Positions 15,571-24,300 of a DNA stretch of 42,383 bases are shown one piece after another. The stretch's first letter is position 1; the number at the start of each line of letters is the position of its first letter. The notes beneath the pieces are model-generated. The model did no database searches and was not told where the DNA came from. It saw only the letters and a program-made list of their open reading frames with translations. The stretch is from Hyphomicrobiales bacterium. Its GTDB lineage: Bacteria; Pseudomonadota; Alphaproteobacteria; Rhizobiales; Xanthobacteraceae. Made by a program: the position numbers and the translations under genes. Where the stretch lies: assembly GCA_019075925.1 (NCBI GenBank), contig JAGXAC010000007.1:1-42383 (forward strand), given 5' to 3'.

Positions 15571-16454
15571 GCCTGCGCCTCCGCAAGAATAGCGTCTATC
15601 CGCGGGGATATGTGAACGAGGTCGTCTTCGTCCTTGAGCACGACGCCGAGCGAACGCTTGAACGCTTCGGGCCAGCGCGCGCCCTGCTCGTTGAGCAGGG
15701 ACGCGGCCTCGGCCCATTCGACCGCTTCGGCGATACCGGGCAGCTTGGCGAGCGGCTCGCGGCGCAACCGCCCAACGGCCGTGACGACCGCCCGCGCGGC
15801 CCGCTCGCTGACCCCCGACGCGCGCATCATTATGATGCGCATTTCGCGCTCCGGCGTCGGATAGTCGATCCAATGATAGACGCAGCGGCGACGCAATGCC
15901 TCGTGCAGCTCGCGCGTACGGTTCGAGGTCAGAATCACCACCGGCCTCTCGTAAGCGCGAATGGGACCACGTTCGGGGATGGAAATCTGGAAATCGGACA
16001 AGAACTCGAGCAGGAAAGCTTCGAACTCATGATCGGAGCGGTCGATTTCGTCGATCAGCAACATAGTCTCTTGCGGCCGCCGCAGGCATGCGAGCATCGG
16101 CCGCTCAATCAGGAATTCGTCGCGGTAAATATCGACCGGGCCCCCCGCTTCGCTTTCCTGGCGAAGCGCCAGCATCTGGCGCGGAAAATTCCATTCATAA
16201 AGCGCAGCCGCCGCGTCGATGCCCTCGTAGCATTGCAGCCGCAGAAGCTGCCGCCCGAGTACGCCGGCGATTGCTTTGGCGGCTTCGGTCTTGCCGACGC
16301 CGGGCGCGCCTTCGAGCAACAACGGCTTGCCGAGAGCAAGCGCGAGGTAAGCGGCCGTCGAAAGCTCCTCGTCGGCGAGGTAATAGGCCGCGCGCAGCGC
16401 CTCTTCGAGGCCGCGCGGGCTATCGATCCCAACGACTTTGTGCCGGACCGCCAT
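15567..16454 (-). CDS. CoxD-like MoxR-family AAA+ ATPase
   Basis: 295-residue AAA+ ATPase. Walker A GAPGVGKT is at 49-56, Walker B LLIDEID at 132-138, and sensor-1 lies in VVILTSNRTRE. RLQCYEGID and LYEWNFPRQML are the characteristic CoxD segments that separate this group from other MoxR proteins. The ATPase would remodel the apo-hydroxylase during insertion of the sulfido ligand or metal, together with the VWA protein whose GTG start overlaps this stop. It begins six bases after the C-terminal molybdenum-subunit ORF. Confidence 0.94.
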   Translation of the reverse strand: MAVRHKVVGIDSPRGLEEALRAAYYLADEELSTAAYLALALGKPLLLEGAPGVGKTEAAKAIAGVLGRQLLRLQCYEGIDAAAALYEWNFPRQMLALRQESEAGGPVDIYRDEFLIERPMLACLRRPQETMLLIDEIDRSDHEFEAFLLEFLSDFQISIPERGPIRAYERPVVILTSNRTRELHEALRRRCVYHWIDYPTPEREMRIIMMRASGVSERAARAVVTAVGRLRREPLAKLPGIAEAVEWAEAASLLNEQGARWPEAFKRSLGVVLKDEDDLVHISPRIDAILAEAQA

Positions 16455-16460
16455 GCGTCG

Positions 16461-17486
16461 TTACCGCGTGCGCCCCGGTGGGCCGGCGGCGCCGCGCTCC
16501 TTCAGCGCGCGCAGAACCCTCTCTGGGGTCATCGGCAATTCGTTGATTCGCACGCCGACTGCGTTGAACACCGCGTTGGCGACCGCCGGCAGCACCGGGT
16601 TGGCACACATCTCCCCCGGACCCTTGGCGCCGAACGGCCCATCGGGAGCGGGGCGCTCCAGGACGACGATATCGTGCGGGCAAATATCGCCCGGACCGGG
16701 CATCAGATACTCATTGAAGTCGCGCGCTCCGTCGCGGGTGTTCGGATAATAGGGCTCCGGCGTTTCGTAGAGCGCGTGGCTCATGCCCATCCACGACCCG
16801 CCGACCAATTGTTGCTCGACCAGCTTCGGGTTGATCGCACGCCCGATCTCGTAGGCGCTGGTCATTTTCAGCACAGTGACTTCGCCGGTTTCGTCATCAA
16901 CCTCGACTTCGGCGATCAGACACGCATGCGCATAACACGTCGCCGGCGACATCTCGCCGGTTTCCGGATCGACATCCGACAGGGGCACGAGGAAAATACC
17001 GCGGCCGGAGATCGTCTTGCCTTGGCGGAATTGGGCCGCGATGGCTACGTCTCGCACCGAGATGGAGCGATGCGGCGCGCCCTTGACGCGGATCGATCCC
17101 TTCCCATCGGTTTCAAGATCGCCAGGATCGACTTCGAGCTCCTCGGCCGCGGCCTCCAACATGACCGCGCGTGCCTCGCGCGCCGCCGTCATGACGGCGT
17201 TGCCGACACGATGGGTGCCGCGCGAAGCAAACGAGCCCATGCAATGCGGCCCGGTGTCGGAATCGGCGGTGTCGACATAGACGTCCTCGACCGGCACACC
17301 CAAGGTTTCCGCGCAAATCTGCCGCGTGACGGATTTCATTCCTTGGCCGAGGTCGATCGACGACAGCGCCACGGTGAATTTGCCGGTCGGGTTGGAATGG
17401 ACCAGCGCCTGGCTTGGGTCGCCGCCGAGATTCATGCCGATCGGATAGTTGATAGTCGCGACGCCGCGCCCGCGATGCTTGGCCAT
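16461..17486 (-). CDS. Molybdopterin-binding subunit, C-terminal half, as a separate ORF
   Basis: 341 residues equal to the C-terminal half of a xanthine-dehydrogenase-family large subunit. It starts inside the second Mo-binding domain: GRGVATINYPIG, DLGQGM (45-50), SFASRGTHRVGNA, AYEIGRAINP and GAKGPGE (286-292), whose Glu292 matches the catalytic Glu. ATG 17486 comes two bases after the stop of the N-terminal half and has a perfect AGGAGG eight bases upstream, so separate translation is possible. In the same frame the sequence is open back to a TAG at 17577-17579. It needs the preceding ORF to make a working active site. Either a split subunit or a frameshifted gene. Confidence 0.88.
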   Translation of the reverse strand: MAKHRGRGVATINYPIGMNLGGDPSQALVHSNPTGKFTVALSSIDLGQGMKSVTRQICAETLGVPVEDVYVDTADSDTGPHCMGSFASRGTHRVGNAVMTAAREARAVMLEAAAEELEVDPGDLETDGKGSIRVKGAPHRSISVRDVAIAAQFRQGKTISGRGIFLVPLSDVDPETGEMSPATCYAHACLIAEVEVDDETGEVTVLKMTSAYEIGRAINPKLVEQQLVGGSWMGMSHALYETPEPYYPNTRDGARDFNEYLMPGPGDICPHDIVVLERPAPDGPFGAKGPGEMCANPVLPAVANAVFNAVGVRINELPMTPERVLRALKERGAAGPPGRTR

Positions 17487-17488
17487 AA

Positions 17489-19114
17489 TCAGCGCCTCCT
17501 GGTTCCAAAAACGGACGAGAAGCGCGGCGCGCCGTGGGTCGAGCCGGCCGGCGATGCGGCTGGCGACGGCGGTGCGCTACGCGGCGGCGGCGATGGCGGT
17601 GCCGTTCGCGTTGGCGCCGCCGGCGTCGGCCGCTCGTAAGCCACGCGCTGCGGCACGGGTGAAGGCGGTGTAGACGGCGCCGGCTTCGCCGCCGACGCCA
17701 GTTGCGGCGTACGCGAGCGATCCGCGACACCGGCGCGCTCGTGCGAGCCGCCCTGCCGCGACGACATCCGGCGGAATTCATCGCGCAGCGGCCAGTTGGC
17801 CTTTTCGGCGGCAACCTGCGCGCATTCGATCAACGCGCAATTTTTCGCTTCGCGCCGGTGGGCTTTCATGTCGCCGTCGCGATACATATTCAGCATGCGG
17901 AATTCCAGCGGGTCCATGCCGACGGCAACCGCGCCCTTGTCCATTTGGCATTCGAGTGCAAAATCGAGCGCCGTGACGCCGAAGCCGCGCATGGCGGTCG
18001 CCGGCGTGCGATTGGTGAAAACGCAATACACGTCTGCGTGCACATTCGGGATGGTGTACGGCCCGGGAATGTGGGCCACGCATTTAACCACGGCGTAGCT
18101 CGATAGCCGAGTATAGGCGCCTGAGTCGAAGTACGCGCGCACCGAGCGCGCGACGATCCGGCCGTCTTTGGCGAGGCCATCCTTGACGTAGATGCGCTCG
18201 GCGCCGCGCGGCGAGCCGAACTGCATCTCCTCATGCCGGCTGAGCCGGTAGCGCACCGGCGCGCCGGTCAATCGCGCCGCCAGGATGCACAACGGCTCGG
18301 TGAGCGTGTCGACCTTGCCTCCGAATCCGCCGCCGACCGTGCCACCGATAAAATGCAGCTGGTTCGATTGTACGGCGTTGATCTTGGCGGCGGTATCGAG
18401 CGAGAAGAACAACGCTTGCGTAGAGGTGTAGACGATGTAGCGGCCGTTGGTGTCGGGCACCGTGATCGAACCGTTGGTCTCGGTCGGCGCGTGCTCGATC
18501 GGTGACATCTGATAGCGATCTTCGATGACGATATCGGCCTGCCTGAATCCCGCTTCGACGTCGCCGAAGCGCAATTTCTGATGATCGTACTTACCGTAAT
18601 ACTCGAAAGTGTTTTTCGGATAAGTAGCGTTGACCGACGGCGCACCGGCCTTGATCGCTTCCTCCACGTCGAGCACGGCCGGAAGCTGATCGTATGACAC
18701 GCGCACCAGCGCCAGGGCTTCCAGCGCGGCTCGCTCGGAGGTCGCAACGATGCCGAGGATCGGCTCACCCTTGTAGCGTACGACGTCGGACGCGAGCGAA
18801 GGCTCGTCGTCCTTGCCAAACTGGATCAAACTCAACAGCGTATTGAGATTAACCGGGACATCGGCCGCGCGAATGATCCGCTTGACCCCCGGCGCCCGCG
18901 CCGCCACCGAGTCGTCGATCGAACGGATGCGCGCGTGCGCATGCGGGCTGCGCAGGATTTTCAAATGCAGCAGATTGGCAAAACGGTGATCGTCGTAATA
19001 AGGCGAAGTGCCGGTGACGTGACCGAGAATGTCTTGGCGAGCGGTCGGCTGGCCGATCTCGACCAGGCTATCGTCGCGTTCGTCGGCGAAGATGTCTTTG
19101 CGGAATTCCAGCAT
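17489..19114 (-). CDS. Molybdopterin-binding subunit, N-terminal half, with Pro-rich tail
   Basis: 541 residues. Residues 15-450 are the N-terminal half of a xanthine-dehydrogenase-family large subunit: IGQPTARQDILGHVTGTSPYYDD, GGTVGGGFGGK (257-267) and AMRGFG (374-379), the xanthine-dehydrogenase-type loop. The Cys-containing loop of form I CO dehydrogenase is absent, so it is not CoxL. After about residue 450 homology ends and a Pro/Ala/Ser-rich tail of about 90 residues runs to the TGA at 17489-17491. The rest of the subunit begins two bases later in another frame. AAGGAAT precedes ATG 19114, 11 nt after the 2Fe-2S gene. The substrate is probably an aromatic N-heterocycle or aldehyde (inference). 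Confidence 0.9.
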   Translation of the reverse strand: MLEFRKDIFADERDDSLVEIGQPTARQDILGHVTGTSPYYDDHRFANLLHLKILRSPHAHARIRSIDDSVAARAPGVKRIIRAADVPVNLNTLLSLIQFGKDDEPSLASDVVRYKGEPILGIVATSERAALEALALVRVSYDQLPAVLDVEEAIKAGAPSVNATYPKNTFEYYGKYDHQKLRFGDVEAGFRQADIVIEDRYQMSPIEHAPTETNGSITVPDTNGRYIVYTSTQALFFSLDTAAKINAVQSNQLHFIGGTVGGGFGGKVDTLTEPLCILAARLTGAPVRYRLSRHEEMQFGSPRGAERIYVKDGLAKDGRIVARSVRAYFDSGAYTRLSSYAVVKCVAHIPGPYTIPNVHADVYCVFTNRTPATAMRGFGVTALDFALECQMDKGAVAVGMDPLEFRMLNMYRDGDMKAHRREAKNCALIECAQVAAEKANWPLRDEFRRMSSRQGGSHERAGVADRSRTPQLASAAKPAPSTPPSPVPQRVAYERPTPAAPTRTAPPSPPPRSAPPSPAASPAGSTHGAPRFSSVFGTRRR

Positions 19115-19125
19115 CGTCTATTCCT

Positions 19126-19605
19126 TCAAGCGCGGCGACGGTTGTCGCTGCCGGCGACGTCCATCACCGCCTGGATGATCGGCTCGTAGCCGGTGCAACG
19201 GCAGATGTTGCCACACAACGCGTCGATGACCTCGGCGCGGGTCGGATTGGGATTGCGGTCGAGCAGAGCCTTGGCCGCCATCAGCATCCCCGGCGTGCAA
19301 TAACCGCATTGCGCGGCAAATCGGTCCATAAACGCCTGCTGCAGTGGGTGCAGGTCGGCGCCGCGGCGCAAACCGGCGGTGGTTTCGACCGACTTGCCGG
19401 CGCAGGCTTCGGCAAGCGTCACACAGGAAAGCCGCGGCACGCCGTCGATCAAAACGGTGCACGTACCGCAGGTGCCCTGCCAGCAGCCGCCTTTCACCGA
19501 AAGATCGCCGACGGTCTCGCGCAGCGTGTCGAGAAGGTTGGCGCCACTTTCCACGAATGTGGCGACTGCTTCGCCGTTAAGATGGAACTGGATCGGAGTC
19601 TTCAT
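19126..19605 (-). CDS. 2Fe-2S subunit of molybdenum hydroxylase
   Basis: 159 residues carrying two 2Fe-2S clusters that pass electrons between molybdenum and FAD. The plant-ferredoxin-type cluster uses Cys41, Cys46, Cys49 (CWQGTCGTC) and Cys61; the second cluster uses Cys100 and Cys103 (CGYC) and Cys135 and Cys137 (CRC). ATG 19605 follows GAGGAG and begins seven bases after the FAD-subunit stop. The same frame is open much further upstream but that part is an out-of-frame shadow of the FAD subunit. Gene order FAD, 2Fe-2S, Mo is that of Cox-type hydroxylases. No signal sequence, so cytoplasmic. Confidence 0.96.
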   Translation of the reverse strand: MKTPIQFHLNGEAVATFVESGANLLDTLRETVGDLSVKGGCWQGTCGTCTVLIDGVPRLSCVTLAEACAGKSVETTAGLRRGADLHPLQQAFMDRFAAQCGYCTPGMLMAAKALLDRNPNPTRAEVIDALCGNICRCTGYEPIIQAVMDVAGSDNRRRA

Positions 19606-19612
19606 CGGCTCC

Positions 19613-20431
19613 TCACGTATGGACCGCACCGAGCAACAGCCGGCGCAGGTAAACCGGAAGAATCTCGCGGCGCCACCAGGCGCTGGCGATAGCGTCGTCG
19701 ACCGGCGCCGTTCCATCGGCGGCGACCGCAAGCGCCGGAGCGATGCCGGCGGCGTCAAGCGGACGCCCCTCGAGTGCCCGTTCCGCCGCCTTCGCGCGCA
19801 ACGGCGTTTGCCCCATCGCGTTGTACGCAATGCGCGCGCCGGCAATACGACCGCTTGCGACCGGCAATTGGGCGGAAATCGAAAGCACTGAGATGCCCTT
19901 CGGATGCACGCGGGTGACCTTGTGGAAGCGAAACACATCGGTCGGTGGCCGGCGGAACGCAACCGAAGACACCAGCGACGTGCCGCGGTCGCGGCGCCCG
20001 AGAAACTCTTCCAGCGGCAGTTCGCGCTGGCCGAAACCGCCGGCGAACTGAGCCGTCGCATCGAGCGCGAGCAGAGCCGCCGCGAAATCCCCATAGGGAC
20101 TGTTCGCAAACAGATTACCGCCGACGGTCGCCGCCTCGCGTACCGCCGGGCCGCCGACGGCGCGCGCGACGGGATGTAAAAAGGCAAGCTCGCGCTCGGC
20201 GAGAATGGCCGCCATCGTGACGCCGGCGCCGAGCTCGACACGGCCGGATGACACCGAAATGTGCTGCAACGCCGGATCGGTCGAGCGGATGATGGTCTGT
20301 ACCGAGGGGTCAGCCTCGTTGATCGCGCGCATGATCAGCGTGCCGCCGCCGAAAAAATGGGCACCGCGCTCGCTCGAAAGCGCATTTGCCGCGTCGGCCA
20401 GACGATCAAAGGTCTTGATGGTAACGGTCAC
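19613..20431 (-). CDS. FAD-binding subunit of molybdenum hydroxylase
   Basis: 272 residues, the CoxM-type medium subunit. The FAD pyrophosphate site is formed by FFGGGTLIM near residue 30 and the second motif REAATVGGNLF around residue 100, both standard for this family. The C-terminal CO-dehydrogenase-flavoprotein domain ends near ILPVYLRRLLLGAV. The GTG start at 20431 overlaps the stop of the upstream SRPBCC gene (GTGA). It accepts electrons from the 2Fe-2S subunit and hands them to an unidentified acceptor. Confidence 0.95.
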   Translation of the reverse strand: MTVTIKTFDRLADAANALSSERGAHFFGGGTLIMRAINEADPSVQTIIRSTDPALQHISVSSGRVELGAGVTMAAILAERELAFLHPVARAVGGPAVREAATVGGNLFANSPYGDFAAALLALDATAQFAGGFGQRELPLEEFLGRRDRGTSLVSSVAFRRPPTDVFRFHKVTRVHPKGISVLSISAQLPVASGRIAGARIAYNAMGQTPLRAKAAERALEGRPLDAAGIAPALAVAADGTAPVDDAIASAWWRREILPVYLRRLLLGAVHT

Positions 20432-20889
20432 GCGCGGCCCTCCAGCCCCGACGAGGCGGCGAGCTGCGCACGGATCGCCGCAAAACCCGCTTCATAGATG
20501 TCTTCGCTGACCATGCGGGTCATTTCGGCTTCCTCGCCATTGCGGGTGGTAAACGAGCATCGCCAATCCCAGAACGTGCGGTCGCCGTCGGTAACCGGCG
20601 CCAGCCGCACATGGGCGACATAATTGAACAGCGGAACCGGCGTATCGATCAGGCAGTAACTGAAGGTTTGTTCGAGGTCGGACAACGTCAATAGCTGCTC
20701 ACGCAGTTCCGCGCCGTCGCGCAGAAAAAAGTGTCGCACACAGCCGACCTTGTCGGAGCTTTGACCGCGCTCGATGCTGCTCTTGCCGACTGCCGGATGC
20801 CAGCGGTCGTGGCCATTGAAATCGCGCAGCAGCGCCCATACGCGATCGGTCGGCGCGTCGATGATGGTTGAGCGCACGATGCGGATCAC
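20428..20889 (-). CDS. SRPBCC-family protein (CoxG/polyketide-cyclase-like), copy 2
   Basis: 153 residues from GTG 20889, four bases after the stop of the first copy and with GGAGG upstream; an earlier in-frame start at 20925 would overlap that gene. The START/Bet-v1-like fold is recognised by IDAPTDRVWALLRDFNGHDRWHP at the start, the SDKVGCVRHF strand and the C-terminal helix around EAGFAAIRAQL. It is a clear paralogue of the preceding gene. SRPBCC proteins bind hydrophobic ligands, and CoxG of this superfamily accompanies molybdenum hydroxylases. The overlap with the FAD-subunit gene supports a hydroxylase link. Function within the complex is unproven. Confidence 0.88.
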   Translation of the reverse strand: MIRIVRSTIIDAPTDRVWALLRDFNGHDRWHPAVGKSSIERGQSSDKVGCVRHFFLRDGAELREQLLTLSDLEQTFSYCLIDTPVPLFNYVAHVRLAPVTDGDRTFWDWRCSFTTRNGEEAEMTRMVSEDIYEAGFAAIRAQLAASSGLEGRA

Positions 20890-20893
20890 CGCC

Positions 20894-21331
20894 CTAGCCT
20901 CCGAACTGCCGCTTGAGCGCGTCAAAGCCGCCCTGAAACACCCCGCCGCCGATATTGGAGATCAACTCCGCCTCGCGCTCCGGAGCGCAATCGAACTCCG
21001 CCGTCCATTCGACGAAGGTCCGCTCACCATCGGTGATCGGCGTGAGCCGCAGCGTAGCCACATAGTTCTCGACTCCCATCGGCGATTCCAGGATCGAGTA
21101 GGTGCAAAACAAATCGAAGTCGGACAGGCCGAGCAGCTTTTCGCGAATGCGGTCTCCGTTACGCAGACGAAAGTCGCGCACGCAGCCGATCTTGTCCGAC
21201 GGCTCACCGTTCTCGATACGGCTTTCCGCAATTCCCGGATGCCATGACGGCAAGCCATTGAAATCGCGGACACGTGCCCAAACGCGATCGGAGCGGCCAT
21301 TGATGACGCTCGATACATAGACGCGAGCCAT
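20894..21331 (-). CDS. SRPBCC-family protein (CoxG/polyketide-cyclase-like), copy 1
   Basis: 145-residue START/Bet-v1-like protein. It shares with its downstream neighbour the pattern RVWxxxRDFNGxxxWHP, SDKxGCVRxF, LxLSD and the TDGxRTF turn, so the two arose by tandem duplication. ATG 21331 is preceded by AGGAAAAAGGA, 39 nt after the flotillin stop, the widest gap in the long minus-strand unit. A ligand-binding or chaperone role for the adjacent hydroxylase is inferred from CoxG. The two copies may form a heterodimer or bind different ligands. Confidence 0.9.
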   Translation of the reverse strand: MARVYVSSVINGRSDRVWARVRDFNGLPSWHPGIAESRIENGEPSDKIGCVRDFRLRNGDRIREKLLGLSDFDLFCTYSILESPMGVENYVATLRLTPITDGERTFVEWTAEFDCAPEREAELISNIGGGVFQGGFDALKRQFGG

Positions 21332-21370
21332 GGATCCTTTTTCCTCCGTTTCCGTTCAAGCCGCGCCGGA

Positions 21371-24300
21371 CTACCCGGTGCTGTCGCCGCCACCGCCGCC
21401 ACCGCCCTCGCCCGGCGGCTTTTTCGCGGTTTCCTTGCGGATGCCCTGCATATCGCGAGCCTCCCGGATAAGACCCGGCATACGCGCGAGACTGCCGCCC
21501 TCGATGCCGATCTCGGCCAATATCTGATCGATCATCGGCGCCTGCACGCGATAGCGAAGCGCCGAATCGATCACCTCGTCGGTCGCGCTGCGGCCGCCAC
21601 CGCCGTCGCGGCCGCCGCCGTTCAACCCGTCGACCTGAAGGATGCGGATGCCTTCGATCTTCTCCATTGGCTTGACGCTTTCGCGCACGATACCCTCAAT
21701 GCGCTCCAGCAGCCGGCGGCGGAAGATCGATGCACGCGCCGAATCCGACAGCACATTCTCCGCCTCGTTGAACGCACGTTGGGATTCGGCTTCAACGGTG
21801 GCGCGCACCTGCTCGGCAGCCGCGGCAATGCGGACTTCCTCGGCTTCCTTCTCGGCGATCACCAGCTCGACCTGACGCCGGCGCCGTGCCGCTTCGCTTT
21901 CGCGTACCGTCTTGACCCGCTCTTCGGCCTCGACCGCCTGCGCGCGCGCAGCCTCGGCATCGGCCTGCGCCACCGACTGCTCACGCGACTTCCGGGCGAT
22001 TTCGATGGCGCTGTCCATGCGGGCGTTCTCGACCGTGGTTTCGCGCGCAATCTCGAGCTGCCGCAACTCACGATCACGCAAGATGCGCGCTTCGTCGATG
22101 CCGCGTTCGGAAGCGATCCGCGCGCGCTCGATTTCCTCGCGCGCGGCGATCTCGGCTTCCTGCAGCGCCTGGCCGCGGGCGACTTCGAACTGCTCAATCG
22201 CACGCCGCCGCTCCAGTCGGGCAAGCTCGATCGTCTGTTCGCGCACCACGTCGGTGCGACCAACCTGCTGTGCGGCGATAATGTCAGCTTCCTTGACCTT
22301 CCGATCGGCATCAGCACGCTCGGCAAGCTTGGCCGCGACCTCGATCGAACGCGCCTGCTCGGCGATTTCGATGACCTTGCGGCGCTCGACGTCGAGAACG
22401 TCGCGGGTCTTCGACGATTCAATCCGCTCGCGCTCAAGCGTAAGCTCGGTCGCGATCCGCGCCGCCTCGACAGCCTCGCGTCGCCGGATTTCGGCGTCCT
22501 CAATCGCCTCTTCGCGGGAAATCTCGAGCGCCCGGGTGGACTGCTCGGCCGCAATACGATCGGCTGCGACCTTCTTCTCCTGAGCGATACGGCTCGCTTC
22601 AACCGCCTCGCGGGCGGCTATTTCAGCGGTATCGACCGCACGATTGCGGGCGATTTCGAGCGTTCGCACTTCCTCGTCGCGGGCGATCCGCTCGGAGGCT
22701 ATCTTGCGATCCTCGGCGATGCGAACTGTTTCGACCACCTGACGCGAGGCGATCTCGGCGGATTCAATCGCTTCGTTACGGGCAATTTCCAGCCCGCGGG
22801 TCGCCTGATCGGCGACGATGCGATCGGCGGCGATCTTTTTGTCGAGCGCGATACGCGCGGTCTCGGTCGAATCGCGAGCGGCGATCTCAGCCGCCTCGAC
22901 GACCTTGATCCGGGCAATTTCGCGGTTTCTGGTTTCTTCCTCGGCGGCGATGCGTTCGACCGCGATCTTCCTTTCCTGCGCGATGCGCTGCGCCTCGACG
23001 GCCTCGCGCGACGCGATCTCGGCTTGCTCGATCGCCCGGTTACGCGCGATATCGAGAGCGCGAACGCGCTCCTCCTGTTGGATTCGCGCCGCCGCCATGA
23101 CTTCGCGCGCAGCGATGTCGGATTCCTCCAGCGAGCGATTCCGGTCGATCTCCAGTGTCCGGGTGGCAAGCTCGGAGGCGATACGCTCGGCCGCGAGCGC
23201 CTTTTCGCGGGCGATGCGGGCTGCTTCGGTCGCCTTCGCCGCCGCGATCTCCTCCTCGTCGATGGCGCGGTTGCGCGTGATCTCACGACGACGGATTTCC
23301 TCTTCAAGCGCGATGCGCTCGTCGGTGACCACGCGTTCCTGCGCGATGCGGGCGCGCTCGGTCGCCTCACGGGCGGCGATCTCGGCCTGCTCCAGGTTGC
23401 GTGCGCGTTCGATCTCGAGCCGGCGGTTCTCCTCATCCTTGGCGATGCGGGCGACGGCGACGGCGAGTTCCTGCTGGATGCGCGCCTTTTCGGTCTCCTC
23501 GCGCGCAGCGATTTCGGCCTGTTCGACCGCGCGAACTCGCTCGATCTCGCGCCGCTGGTCCTCTTCCTGGCGGGCGATGCGGGCGTCGGTGATAACGCCT
23601 TCCTGCGCAATACGGGCACGCTCGACCCGTTCACGGGCGGCGATTTCGGCTTCGTCCACCTGGCGGCCGCGCTCGATCTCGCGCTCACGGATGTCGCGCT
23701 CGGAGACGATGCGCGCCTCCGCCAATGCCCGCTCATGCGCAATGCGGGTCTTTTCCACCTCTTCGCGGGCGGCGATCTGGGCCTGTTCGGCCTCGGTGTC
23801 GCGCAGCGAACGCTCGCGCGCCAGTTCGGCACGCTGCACTGCGCGCCGTACTTCAATGTCGCGCTCCTGATTGAGGCGCGCGGTTTCGCTTTCGCGGTCG
23901 ATTTCGAGCGCCTGTTTCTCGGCCTCCAAGTTGCGGGTTCGGATCAGGATCATCGAATCCTGCTCGATGTCGTTGCGCAATTTGCGCCGCGACTCAATGT
24001 CCTCGATGAGTTTGGTCAAGCCTTCCGCGTCAAAGCGGTTTGACGGGTTGAAAAATTCCAGGTCGGTCTGGTCGAGGTCGGTGATCGCCACCGATTCCAG
24101 CTCAAGGCCGTTTTGTTCGAGCGCATCGCGCGCGGTTTCTTTCACGCGGTTGACGTAATCGCCGCGGCGCTCGTGCATTTCCTCCATGGTCATTTCGGAC
24201 GCGACCGAGCGCAGCGCGGACACCAGTTTGCCTGACAGGAGCGCATCGAGCTCGGCAACATTGAGAGTACGCCGGCCGAGTGTGGCGGCGGCAGTGGTCA

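Noticed and set aside
15612-17639. 675-codon open frame on the plus strand
   Set aside because: Antisense to the CoxD-like gene and the C-terminal molybdenum-subunit ORF, both with clear motifs. The translated product is low in recognisable domains and Arg/His-rich.
19126-20241. 371-codon version of the 2Fe-2S subunit
   Set aside because: The first 212 codons are an out-of-frame shadow of the FAD subunit; the family starts at the ATG at 19605, which has its own ribosome site.
16461-20431. Carbon monoxide dehydrogenase (CoxMSL)
   Set aside because: Gene order and CoxD/E are Cox-like, but the large subunit has AMRGFG at 374-379 and lacks the Cys-containing active-site loop of form I CoxL, so a xanthine-dehydrogenase-type hydroxylase is the safer call.
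22025-23782. CRISPR-like array
   Set aside because: The 132-bp period is coding, units are diverged and keep the reading frame; there are no short identical repeats with unique spacers.
21779-24043. 754-codon open frame on the plus strand, itself repetitive
   Set aside because: It lies wholly antisense to the flotillin gene. Its repeats mirror the 132-bp coding repeats, and GC-rich codon bias commonly keeps this antisense frame open. No family motif is seen in it.
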